Of a DNA stretch of 64,000 bases, positions 1-16,445 are shown piece by piece. The notes beneath the pieces are model-generated. The model made no database searches. It was not told the DNA's origin and worked only from the letters and a program-made list of their open reading frames with translations. The position numbers and the translations under genes were made by a program. Origin of the DNA: Candidatus Methylophosphatis haderslevensis (GTDB lineage Bacteria; Pseudomonadota; Gammaproteobacteria; Burkholderiales; Rhodocyclaceae); contig JADJSA010000017.1 in NCBI GenBank assembly GCA_016711925.1, positions 124,001-188,000 on the forward strand, written 5' to 3'. Positions within the stretch are counted from its first letter, which is position 1; every line of letters starts with the position of its first letter.

Positions 1-215
1 ACTGGCTTCACGTTATTCAATGCGGCCGAGAACACCTCGAGCGGATCCTTTCCGCTCTTGGTCTTGATCTGGTCGAACGCCCCGTAAATGATGCGCTCGG
101 CGACCGATTTCTTGCCGCTGCCCATCAACACGTTTACGAATTTGGAGAGATCGACGCTGCCGAACTTCGGGTCGGGCAGGATCTCGCGCTTCGGCACTTC
201 TCTACGACGTGGCAT
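1..215 (-). CDS. rpsG: 30S ribosomal protein S7 (N-terminal part, runs off window)
   Basis: S7 nucleates assembly of the 30S head by binding the 3' major domain of 16S rRNA. Only the first 71 codons are present; the C-terminus lies beyond the left edge. The start reads [16 protein letters not shown], the usual S7 N-terminus, and an AGAGG Shine-Dalgarno lies about 7 nt before the ATG. It follows rpsL by 39 nt on the same strand, the normal str-operon order (rpsL-rpsG, usually followed by fusA). Confidence 0.95.
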   Translation of the reverse strand, partial: MPRRREVPKREILPDPKFGSVDLSKFVNVLMGSGKKSVAERIIYGAFDQIKTKSGKDPLEVFSAALNNVKP

Positions 216-254
216 ATGAACCTCTGGATACGCTGATCTGGCCGGTCAGGCCAA

Positions 255-632
255 TTAGGCCTTCTTCGGGCGCTTGGCGCCGTACTTGGAGCGGCTCTGC
301 TTGCGGTCCTTGACACCCTGGGTATCAAGCGAACCACGAACGATGTGATAACGCACACCGGGCAGATCCTTCACACGGCCACCACGGATCAGCACCACCG
401 AGTGTTCCTGCAGGTTGTGCCCTTCGCCGCCGATGTACGAGATGACCTCGAAACCGTTGGTCAGACGCACCTTTGCCACCTTGCGCAAAGCGGAGTTGGG
501 CTTCTTCGGCGTAGTGGTATAGACGCGGGTGCAAACACCCCGCTTGGCAGGACATGCAGCCAGCGCCGGCACCTTGCTCTTCGAAGTAGGCGCCTGGCGC
601 GACTTGCGCACGAGTTGATTGATTGTTGGCAT
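255..632 (-). CDS. rpsL: 30S ribosomal protein S12
   Basis: S12 sits at the decoding centre of the small subunit and affects accuracy and streptomycin sensitivity. The 125-residue product has normal family length and starts [13 protein letters not shown]. The [16 protein letters not shown] loop carries the streptomycin-site lysine, and a second conserved loop reads [13 protein letters not shown], so the sequence looks streptomycin-sensitive. The C-terminus is basic (YGAKRPKKA). It is the first gene of the str operon here, with a sigma70-like promoter about 120 nt upstream at the end of rpoC. Confidence 0.98.
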   Translation of the reverse strand: MPTINQLVRKSRQAPTSKSKVPALAACPAKRGVCTRVYTTTPKKPNSALRKVAKVRLTNGFEVISYIGGEGHNLQEHSVVLIRGGRVKDLPGVRYHIVRGSLDTQGVKDRKQSRSKYGAKRPKKA

Positions 633-749
633 CGTTCCGAATTTCCCAAAATACCAAGGCGGCCTGCCAACGCTTGAGACTGCGCTCAGACCGCCCCGGG
701 TGGATCGTTCCGACTCTGGCTACGATTGGCCAGTTCGCAAAGAGGCGGA

Positions 750-775
750 ATTATAAGTACTTTTCTCGGTAACCG

Positions 776-779
<4 letters not shown>
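750..779 (-). promoter_or_regulatory. sigma70-type promoter for rpsL-rpsG
   Basis: On the minus strand a TTGACG -35 hexamer (779-774), an 18-nt spacer and a consensus TATAAT -10 hexamer (755-750) lie about 120 nt upstream of the rpsL start. The -35 box overlaps the last codons and TGA stop of rpoC. The position implies that the str operon has its own start and need not depend on read-through from rpoBC. The motif match is direct; its use is inferred. Confidence 0.8.
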
Positions 780-4993
<4,214 letters not shown>

Positions 4994-5073
4994 GTGTTAC
5001 TCCTAATCGTGACCGTTTGTCGTTGGTGGGCGCCCGCAATCAGGCCGCCCGCAGCGTCGTGCGTGTCACCGAA

Positions 5074-9159
<4,086 letters not shown>

Positions 9160-9488
9160 GTCATCTCCGATCGACAACGGGCGCCGGAACAAGGAACGGC
9201 GCTTACCGATGCGATGTGTCTGATTCAGGATCGCGCGGGCTGCGCGGCTTGCCTGGATGCTGTTCGACTTCGATTTCGTTCAGGCGGTTGGCCTCTACCA
9301 ACCTCTGGCTGACGACATCGGGCTAAGGAGCGAACGCTCCGCGGCAGGACCCGACGTCCGACCTGAACCTGTCTTCTGCAGTCGCTTCAGAAGACAAGGA
9401 AAAACCGGAAAAGTGCCGGCTTTTCTTTGCGCTCTGTAAAACGCGAAGGCTGGCGCCGTCATGGCGCCAGCCTTTCCCCAGCAAACGA
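9160..9488 (-). promoter_or_regulatory. rplL-rpoB intergenic spacer with three hairpins
   Basis: This 329-nt spacer has no convincing gene. Three inverted repeats are visible: 9446-9474 (12-bp stem, 5-nt loop, just after rplL), 9398-9425 (a CCGG stem followed on the minus strand by a run of T, attenuator-like), and 9371-9395 (8-bp stem, 9-nt loop). In other bacteria the rplL-rpoB gap holds an attenuator and an RNase III cleavage site that set the ratio of ribosomal protein to polymerase. That these hairpins do the same here is inference. Confidence 0.6.
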
Positions 9489-9870
9489 TTACTTGATTTC
9501 GACCTTTGCGCCGGCGTCGTCGAGTTGCTTTTTGAGCGCCTCGGCGTCGGCCTTGGGAATCGCTTCCTTCACTGCCTTCGGCGCGCCGTCGACGAGATCC
9601 TTGGCTTCCTTGAGGCCCAGGCCAGTCGCCGCGCGCACGACCTTGATGACTTCAACCTTCTTCTCGCCAGCAGGCCAGCAGCATGACTGTGAATTCGGTC
9701 TGCTCTTCAGCGGCCGGCGCGGCCGCACCGCCCGCGGCCGGCGCCGCAACGGCAACGGCAGCTGCAGCGGAAACGCCGAACTTCTCTTCCATGTCCTTGA
9801 TCAGGCCGGACAGTTCCAGCACGGTCATATTGGAAATGGCGTCGAGGATTTGGTCTTTCGTAATTGACAT
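9489..9870 (-). CDS. rplL: 50S ribosomal protein L7/L12, apparent +1 frameshift
   Basis: L7/L12 forms the ribosomal stalk that recruits translation GTPases. Frame one gives the N-terminal dimerisation part ([20 protein letters not shown]), the Ala-rich hinge and the start of the C-terminal domain up to EFTVMLLA. It then hits a stop within eight residues. The other frame continues [20 protein letters not shown] to a normal C-terminus ending GAKVEIK. Removing one base in the GGCC stretch near 9673-9676 restores LLAAGEKK and a full-length protein of about 126 residues. Since rplL is essential and the rest is intact, a sequence error is the likeliest cause. Confidence 0.93.
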
Positions 9871-9954
9871 TTGATGCTCCTGAATTTCTGTCGGTACCGC
9901 AGTTCTGCGGCGCCTGATTTCAATGATTGTGTCGTGTTCCGGAACGGATACGGC

Positions 9955-10479
9955 TCACGCCGCTTCCTTCTGATCGCGAACGGCAGCGAGGGCGCGCACG
10001 AACTTGCTCGGAACTTCATTGAGCGTGCGCACGAACTTCGCTACCGGCGCCTGCATCGTTCCCAATAGCGTGGCCAGCAGTTGTTCGCGGCTGGGCATGG
10101 TGGCCAACGCCTTGACGCCACCGGCATCCATGACGTAGTTGGCCATTGCGCCCGCCTTGATAACGAGTTTGTCATTTCCCTTGGCAAACTCGTTCAGCAC
10201 CTTGGCAGCAGCCACCGGATCCCTGGAAATTCCATAGATCAGCGGCCCGACCAGATGCCCGGCCAGCCCCTCGAACGGCGTGCCGGCAACGGCGCGACGC
10301 GCAAGAGTGTTTTTCAGAACGCGCAGGTACACCCCTTCCTTGCGTGCCTTCGCGCGCAAGCCGGTGATGTCACCCACTTCCAGACCACGGTACTCAGCGA
10401 CGACGATTGCCTGGGCTTCCGCAACCTGCGCGGAAATTTCGGCAACAACCGCCTTCTTCTGATCAAGATTGAGACCCAA
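9955..10479 (-). CDS. rplJ: 50S ribosomal protein L10
   Basis: L10 anchors L7/L12 dimers to 23S rRNA and, with L12, represses its own mRNA. The 174-residue product reads [16 protein letters not shown] and ends [12 protein letters not shown], matching the family at both ends. The start is chosen at the TTG at 10479, because GGGAG lies 6 nt upstream and the N-terminus then aligns with E. coli MALNLQDKQ. A second in-frame TTG at 10485 abuts the GGGAG and is less likely. It is separated from rplL by 84 nt. Confidence 0.95.
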   Translation of the reverse strand: MGLNLDQKKAVVAEISAQVAEAQAIVVAEYRGLEVGDITGLRAKARKEGVYLRVLKNTLARRAVAGTPFEGLAGHLVGPLIYGISRDPVAAAKVLNEFAKGNDKLVIKAGAMANYVMDAGGVKALATMPSREQLLATLLGTMQAPVAKFVRTLNEVPSKFVRALAAVRDQKEAA

Positions 10480-10792
10480 GGTCAACTCCCAGTTAAGCGG
10501 TTCATCGACGTCAACGACCGCCTCCGAACCAAAACACGGCGACCTTCATTCAGGAGTCCAACCACCGTCGACCGTGCCAAAGCACGCTCGATTGCTTCCG
10601 ATTCCTGGTTCGGGCAACGCCATCTGCGTTGGGCGCCGAAAGGCCTTGCGGCGTTGCGGTGAATTAAGTGCGCCGGCCCGAACTGCAGGCCAGTGCGCCC
10701 CAACGGTCTTTGACAACCTGCCGGCGGAAACGCCTCCGGTAGCCCAAAGTTCGTTCGGGAACCGCAAATGCGGCGGTGCCCGAGAATAACTG
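10480..10792 (-). promoter_or_regulatory. rplA-rplJ intergenic / putative L10 leader
   Basis: This 313-nt gene-free spacer lies upstream of rplJ. In many bacteria the rplJL mRNA begins with a structured leader bound by the L10(L12)4 complex, which represses translation. The spacing and position fit, and GC-rich potential stems are visible (for example around CCGGAGGCG...CCGCCGG on the minus strand near 10720-10745). I cannot fold it here, so the leader assignment rests mainly on position. No strong promoter hexamers were recognised. Confidence 0.45.
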
Positions 10793-11488
10793 TTATGCGC
10801 TCAGACTCGCCTGATCGACCCGCACGCCGACACCCATGGTCGACGCGAGCGAAATCTTTCTCAGGTACTGACCCTTCGACGATGCGGGCTTCGCCTTTTG
10901 CAATGCTTCGAGCAAGGCCGAGAGATTCCGCTGCAATGCCTCGACCGCAAAAGACGCACGGCCGATCGTGCAATGCACGATCCCGGCCTTGTCGGTGCGG
11001 TACTGAACCTGGCCGGCCTTGGCATTCTTGACCGCAGTGGCGACGTCCATGGTCACCGTTCCGACTTTAGGATTGGGCATCAGGCCGCGCGGACCGAGGA
11101 TCTGACCCAGCGTCCCGACAACACGCATCGCGTCCGGCGTGGCGACCGCCACATCGAATTCGAGGAAACCCTCCTTGACCCTGGCAGCCAGATCGTCGAA
11201 CCCGACGACATCGGCGCCCGCGGCCTTGGCGGCTTCGGCCTTTTCGCCCTGCGCGAACACCGCGACACGCACATTCTTGCCGGTTCCTGCAGGCAGCACG
11301 ACCGAGCCCCGAACCACCTGGTCGGATTTCTTGGCATCGACGCCGAGATTCACCGCCACATCGATCGACTCATCGAACTTGGCGGTCGCGCACGCCTTGA
11401 CCAGCGACAGTGCGTCGGCCAACGGATAGACCTTGCTGCGATCAATTTTCGCGCGAAGCGCCTGAACTCGCTTGGACAGTTTCGCCAT
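10793..11488 (-). CDS. rplA: 50S ribosomal protein L1
   Basis: L1 forms the mobile stalk near the ribosomal E site and represses its own operon. The 231-residue product has normal length. The start is set at [16 protein letters not shown] rather than a 22-codon extension that overlaps rplK. Conserved segments include [16 protein letters not shown], the [13 protein letters not shown] loop and the C-terminal [13 protein letters not shown]. It follows rplK with only a 1-nt gap, so the pair is translationally coupled. Confidence 0.98.
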   Translation of the reverse strand: MAKLSKRVQALRAKIDRSKVYPLADALSLVKACATAKFDESIDVAVNLGVDAKKSDQVVRGSVVLPAGTGKNVRVAVFAQGEKAEAAKAAGADVVGFDDLAARVKEGFLEFDVAVATPDAMRVVGTLGQILGPRGLMPNPKVGTVTMDVATAVKNAKAGQVQYRTDKAGIVHCTIGRASFAVEALQRNLSALLEALQKAKPASSKGQYLRKISLASTMGVGVRVDQASLSA

Positions 11489-11489
11489 G

Positions 11490-11921
11490 TCACAGGCCCT
11501 CCACGGTGATGCCCATGCTGCGGGCGCTACCGGCGATGGTCCGCACCGCCGCATCGAGGTCGGCGGCGGTCAGGTCCTTCATCTTCGCGTTGGCGATTTC
11601 CTCGGCTTGCGCCCGGGTAATCTTGCCCACCTTGTCGGTATGCGGTTTGGGCGAACCTTTCTGCACCTGGGCGGCCTTCTTTATCAGCACCGTGGCCGGC
11701 GGCGTCTTCATCACGAAGGTGAAGCTCTTGTCCGCGTAGGCGGTGATCACGACGGGTATGGGCAGGCCGGGTTCCATGCCCTGGGTCTGCGCATTGAACG
11801 CCTTGCAGAATTCCATGATATTGAGACCGCGCTGACCGAGCGCGGGGCCGATCGGAGGCGATGGGTTCGCCTTGCCCGCCGGCACTTGCAACTTGACGTA
11901 GCCGACAATCTTCTTGGCCAT
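11490..11921 (-). CDS. rplK: 50S ribosomal protein L11
   Basis: L11 binds the GTPase-associated region of 23S rRNA and is needed for stringent-response sensing by RelA. The 143-residue protein starts [20 protein letters not shown], contains the [18 protein letters not shown] hallmark and ends [13 protein letters not shown], all canonical. An AGGAG motif lies 6 nt upstream of the ATG. It is the first gene of the L11-L1 pair, 90 nt downstream of nusG. Confidence 0.98.
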   Translation of the reverse strand: MAKKIVGYVKLQVPAGKANPSPPIGPALGQRGLNIMEFCKAFNAQTQGMEPGLPIPVVITAYADKSFTFVMKTPPATVLIKKAAQVQKGSPKPHTDKVGKITRAQAEEIANAKMKDLTAADLDAAVRTIAGSARSMGITVEGL

Positions 11922-12011
11922 GATGACTCCTAAAAGTGAGTGATAGCGCGCGTTCGGGTGCCCCTACTGACGCTCCTCTGCCGGTTCTTTGGGACCGGCC
12001 GCCCGCCGGCT

Positions 12012-12545
12012 TTACGCCTTTTCCACTTGCGAGAATTCGAGTTCAACCGGCGTCGAACGGCCAAAGATCGTCACCGACACTGCAAGGCGGCTCTTTTCGT
12101 AGTTCACACTTTCTACTAGACCGTTGAAATCGGTGAACGGGCCTTCCTTGACCCGCACCATTTCGCCGACCTCGAACAACACCTTGGGCTTGGGCTTCTC
12201 CACGCCCTCCTGCATCTGCTGCATGATCTTCTGGACTTCGGCCTCGGAAATCGGCGTCGGCTTGGTAGCCGTTCCGCCAACGAAACCGGTGACCTTGGCG
12301 GTGCTCTTGACGAGGTGCCAGGTCTCGTCGTCCATTTCCATCTCGACCAGCACATAACCCGGGAAAAACTTGCGTTCCGAGATGCTCTTTTGTCCTGACT
12401 TCATCTCCACGACTTCTTCGACCGGCACCAGAATCTGGCCGAACTTGTCCTGCATTCCGGACCGCGCAACACGATCAACCAGTGCACGCTGCACCGATTT
12501 CTCGAACCCGGAATAGGCATGAACCACGTACCAGCGCCGGGTCAT
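12012..12545 (-). CDS. nusG: transcription termination/antitermination factor NusG
   Basis: NusG binds RNA polymerase through its N-terminal NGN domain and couples it to ribosomes or Rho through its KOW domain. The 177-residue product starts [19 protein letters not shown]. It has the [21 protein letters not shown] core and a C-terminal KOW motif ([17 protein letters not shown]). The ATG overlaps the secE stop by 4 nt (ATGA), so a longer upstream start is rejected. The secE-nusG pair is conserved across bacteria. Confidence 0.98.
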   Translation of the reverse strand: MTRRWYVVHAYSGFEKSVQRALVDRVARSGMQDKFGQILVPVEEVVEMKSGQKSISERKFFPGYVLVEMEMDDETWHLVKSTAKVTGFVGGTATKPTPISEAEVQKIMQQMQEGVEKPKPKVLFEVGEMVRVKEGPFTDFNGLVESVNYEKSRLAVSVTIFGRSTPVELEFSQVEKA

Positions 12546-12895
12546 GACTTTCTCCAGCCAAGAACCAGATCGTAGAGAATCCACTCCAGGCTCTTGTCGG
12601 TGAGCCACAGGAAGACCGCCATGACAACGACGAATCCGAAGACGATGCCGGTGGTCTGCACGGTTTCCTTGCGCGACGGCCAGACTACCTTCTTGGTTTC
12701 GACAACGGTTTCATGGCCGAACACGGCAAAACGCTGGCCGGGTGCAGTAAACCATGCAACCGCTGCACCCGCACCGAGGCCGGCCAAGACCGACAACACG
12801 CGGATGATCAGCGGCTGCTCGCCGAGCAGGTAAAAGCCAGCCAGACCGGCAACGACCAGCAACACTGCCAGCGCGAATTTCGCATTATCTGCCAT
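12542..12895 (-). CDS. secE: protein translocase subunit SecE
   Basis: Small membrane subunit that clamps SecY in the Sec translocon. The 117-residue protein has three predicted hydrophobic segments (about residues 6-24, 30-48 and 84-105), like the three-helix enterobacterial form rather than the single-helix form. The conserved amphipathic segment and hinge reads [17 protein letters not shown] just before the last helix. It sits between tRNA-Trp and nusG, with a 4-nt overlap into nusG. Confidence 0.96.
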   Translation of the reverse strand: MADNAKFALAVLLVVAGLAGFYLLGEQPLIIRVLSVLAGLGAGAAVAWFTAPGQRFAVFGHETVVETKKVVWPSRKETVQTTGIVFGFVVVMAVFLWLTDKSLEWILYDLVLGWRKS

Positions 12896-12919
12896 GGATT
12901 CCGTTCAAACCTATCTGGG

Positions 12920-12995
12920 TGGCAGGGGCAGAGGGAATCGAACCCCCAACCTTCGGTTTTGGAGACCGACGCTCTGCCAATTGAGCTATGCCCCT
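12920..12995 (-). tRNA. tRNA-Trp (CCA)
   Basis: A 76-nt cloverleaf on the minus strand with acceptor AGGGGCA/TGCCCCT, discriminator G and genomically encoded CCA. The D arm reads TAGCTCAATTGGCAGAG, the T arm contains GGTTCGATTCC, and the anticodon loop CTCCAAA gives anticodon CCA (codon UGG). It lies between tuf and secE, a placement typical of proteobacteria. Confidence 0.97.
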
Positions 12996-13010
12996 AACCC
13001 GGTAACACAA

Positions 13011-13038
13011 GACCCGCGCAAACGACTCGGCGCGGGTC
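13011..13038 (-). terminator. hairpin downstream of tuf
   Basis: A perfect 9-bp stem (GACCCGCGC / GCGCGGGTC) with a 10-nt loop begins 12 nt after the tuf stop on the minus strand. The following sequence TTGTGTT is only weakly T-rich, so this may be a partial terminator or processing signal between tuf and tRNA-Trp rather than a full stop. Confidence 0.55.
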
Positions 13039-13049
13039 CAGCGCGTCTC

Positions 13050-14240
<1,191 letters not shown>

Positions 14241-14320
14241 GCTCAATCACTCCAAAGAGTCGCTGAATATCGTCCATTCCCGGCCAGGCGCCAGCGCTTT
14301 GCTGGTACCCCCTTGTCGTT

Positions 14321-14395
14321 TGGTGCCCATGGGCAGGATTGAACTGCCGACCTCTCCCTTACCAAGGGAGTGCTCTGCCACTGAGCTACATGGGC
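14321..14395 (-). tRNA. tRNA-Thr (GGT)
   Basis: A 75-nt cloverleaf on the minus strand with acceptor GCCCATG/CATGGGC, discriminator A and encoded CCA. Anticodon stem CTCCC/GGGAG with loop TTGGTAA gives anticodon GGT (codon ACC). The T arm contains GTTCAATCC. It lies 80 nt upstream of tuf in the same transcription unit. Confidence 0.97.
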
Positions 14396-14427
14396 CCGTC
14401 CTGCATCTTCGCCTTGCCCGGCAAACC

Positions 14428-14501
14428 TGGAGCGGGTGAAGGGAATCGAACCCTCGTCATAAGCTTGGAAGGCTTCTGCTCTACCATTGAGCTACACCCG
14501 C
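14428..14501 (-). tRNA. tRNA-Gly (TCC)
   Basis: A 74-nt cloverleaf on the minus strand with acceptor GCGGGTG/CACCCGC, discriminator T and encoded CCA. Anticodon loop CTTCCAA gives TCC (codon GGA). The T arm contains GGTTCGATTCC. It is separated by 32 nt from tRNA-Thr and by 77 nt from tRNA-Tyr. Confidence 0.97.
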
Positions 14502-14578
14502 ACAAACCCTGGTGAAACGCCTGCCCCGGCGACTCGCCCGACTGCTGACCTGCTTCGGCCACGCCCCGCTGAGAACCA

Positions 14579-14663
<85 letters not shown>

Positions 14664-14676
14664 AGCGAAACGCGAC

Positions 14677-14705
14677 ATTATGCGGACCTCGAAGGAGCAA
14701 GTCAA
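14677..14705 (-). promoter_or_regulatory. sigma70-type promoter for the tRNA-Tyr-Gly-Thr-tuf unit
   Basis: On the minus strand TTGACT (14705-14700), a 17-nt spacer and CATAAT (14682-14677) form a near-consensus sigma70 promoter whose -10 ends 14 nt upstream of the tRNA-Tyr 5' end. Strength and placement fit a stable-RNA promoter driving tRNA-Tyr through tuf. Confidence 0.85.
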
Positions 14706-14902
14706 ATACGCCATGGTTGGCTGCCGTGAAACTGCACCGGGCCGGTGCGAACCCGCGCCAGCCCTTCCGGCGGGGGTAGTCGCGTTGGGACGTCCGCAAG
14801 CCCGGGCCGCCCGGCAGTGGTGCAATCCGCGATGCCGAACGCTCGGGGCGGCGGCCCGATTCCGCCCGAAAATGGACCTTGACCCACGGCGCTGCGCCGG
14901 AG

Positions 14903-15544
14903 CTACTTCGGGCTTCCCGGACCTTGGGTACTCGATCCGCCGCGCAGAAACTGGTTCAGAATGTCTGCATCGATGGCGCGCCGCGTCTCGCTGTCGGGAA
15001 CGTCGCCGGAACCGGCCTGGCCACCGCCAACCGCATCGCGAAAGCTGCTACCGCCGTCCGCCTTGGGCAGAAAGATCCACTCGCTGTATTTGGTTTTGCC
15101 CTCGAAGTCTCGATCCTGTCCCGTGAACCCGGCCACTTTCCACGGCTTCGCTTCCGACAGACTGAATACGCCAACGATTCCGCCCTTGGCATCTTTTTGC
15201 AGCCCCCATTCCCGTTTGCCCGTCATCGGATCGATATAGAGCTTGCGCAAGTAGCGCCGCGTATCCGGGTGACGCGGATCCTTGACCAGTTCATTGAGCG
15301 TTCTCGGGGCGCGTTCGTTGCTATTTCGCGCCCCGGCGGCAAACCCTTTGAGCGCCTTGCGAAACTCCTCTCCGATAAAGAGCAGTTCCCGCTCCCTCTC
15401 GCGTTGCACCACGGTGGACCAGACCTGCACGGTCGCAGCAAGGGCGGCCCCGATGCACGCCACGATCAGCATCAGGCCAAGGTAGGTAAAACCGCGCTGC
15501 GTAGCGCTGCTACCAGTCTTTGTAGGGCGTGCCGTCGAGGCCAT
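14903..15544 (-). CDS. pseudopilin of T2SS-like system, lacks Glu5
   Basis: Pilin-like protein of 213 residues. A prepilin-peptidase site (QRG before FTYLGLMLIVACIG) precedes one hydrophobic helix. The residue at mature position 5 is Gly instead of the near-universal Glu, as is known for tip pseudopilins of the GspK type. The soluble part is predicted globular, with conserved-looking DPMTGKREWGL. The start is chosen at the ATG preceded by GGAAGG, overlapping the upstream pseudopilin gene by 35 nt; a longer GTG start is possible. It is the last gene of the secretion operon. Exact class is uncertain. Confidence 0.82.
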   Translation of the reverse strand: MASTARPTKTGSSATQRGFTYLGLMLIVACIGAALAATVQVWSTVVQRERERELLFIGEEFRKALKGFAAGARNSNERAPRTLNELVKDPRHPDTRRYLRKLYIDPMTGKREWGLQKDAKGGIVGVFSLSEAKPWKVAGFTGQDRDFEGKTKYSEWIFLPKADGGSSFRDAVGGGQAGSGDVPDSETRRAIDADILNQFLRGGSSTQGPGSPK

Positions 15545-15923
15545 TGCCTTCCGCACTGCTATGCAAATCGAAAACGCCACCCTTTTCGGTCGAATCGGGC
15601 GGCACGATGATCCAGCTATCGCGGGATTCGGTGATCGGATCGTAGGGCAGCGATTTCAAATAGCGCTTTTCCACCAACACCTCTAGGCGGTCGGGAAACT
15701 TGCCGGTATCGCCACGAAACTTGTCAAGCGCCTCGCGCGTGGTGGCCAGATTGGCCCGCAACACCGCCTCTTTCGATCGCTCGATGCTGTGAAAGTAGCG
15801 TGGCACCGCCAGCGTCAGCAGCAGAGCAACGATCGCCATCACGATGATCAGTTCGATCAGCGTGAAACCCCGCCGCATCGCCCGCCCCGCGCGAGAACCG
15901 CAATCCCGCCGCCGCTTCGCCAT
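15510..15923 (-). CDS. type II secretion pseudopilin (GspG/H-like)
   Basis: Pseudopilin of 137 residues. After a short basic leader (MAKRRRDCGSRAGRAMRRG), the mature start FTLIELIIVMAIVALL carries the conserved Glu5. The soluble region contains a PYDPITE segment and ends GLDGTPYKDW, closely similar to the end of the neighbouring pseudopilin (GLNGVPYKEW), so the two are probably duplicates. The ATG overlaps the preceding stop (TGATG), with AAGGAG 5 nt upstream. Expected to be cleaved by a prepilin peptidase that is not in this window. Confidence 0.85.
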   Translation of the reverse strand: MAKRRRDCGSRAGRAMRRGFTLIELIIVMAIVALLLTLAVPRYFHSIERSKEAVLRANLATTREALDKFRGDTGKFPDRLEVLVEKRYLKSLPYDPITESRDSWIIVPPDSTEKGGVFDLHSSAEGNGLDGTPYKDW

Positions 15924-16444
15924 CACCACTCCTTGTAGGGCACGCCATTCAACCCGACCCCGGGCGCAAGCGAGTAGACGTCGAAAACATCATCGCCGGG
16001 ACGCGGCTCATCGGGCGGGCTTTCGTATGCGCGCTTGCCCCAGGTTTCCTCGGCGGGCACGGTTGGATCGCTTGAAAACGGATCGCGCGGAACACGGCGC
16101 AGAAAATAGATCTTGGAACCCGGCTTGGGATTCGTCGGATCGGGAACACCCTCAACAAGCTTCTGCAGTGATGGCGGATACCCGCTTGTGCCGACCGTAT
16201 TGCCCGACTGCCCGAACTTGCCCCCCGACGTCGCCTTGCCTTCGTCATGCGATTGCTTGTAGGCATCGATTGCCGACCGGATCTCGCGCAGAGACGTGCG
16301 CAGTTCCTGCTCCTTGCCCCGCTGTGCGGCGAGTTGCGCCATTGGCAAGGCGATCGTGCTAAGTATCGCCACGATCGCAACCGTGACCAGCAGTTCGATC
16401 AGCGTAAAGCCGGTTGCCTGCCGGCATGCGCGCCCTCCATTCAT
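15923..16444 (-). CDS. type II secretion pseudopilin
   Basis: Pseudopilin of 173 residues with leader MNGGRACRQATG, mature start FTLIELLVTVAIVAIL (Glu5 present) and a long helix continuing KEQELRTSLREIRSAIDAYK. The C-terminal part is of GspG type (PPSLQKLVEGVPDPTNP... PRDPF... VFDVYSLA). It starts 1 nt after the secretin stop and overlaps the next pseudopilin by 1 nt, which implies tight translational coupling. The shared C-terminal motif with the next gene suggests duplication. Confidence 0.87.
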   Translation of the reverse strand: MNGGRACRQATGFTLIELLVTVAIVAILSTIALPMAQLAAQRGKEQELRTSLREIRSAIDAYKQSHDEGKATSGGKFGQSGNTVGTSGYPPSLQKLVEGVPDPTNPKPGSKIYFLRRVPRDPFSSDPTVPAEETWGKRAYESPPDEPRPGDDVFDVYSLAPGVGLNGVPYKEW

Positions 16445-16445
16445 G

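Noticed and set aside
9660..9690. Programmed ribosomal frameshifting in rplL.
   Set aside because: No slippery heptamer or stimulatory element is evident and rplL is not known to use frameshifting; a single-base sequence error is simpler.
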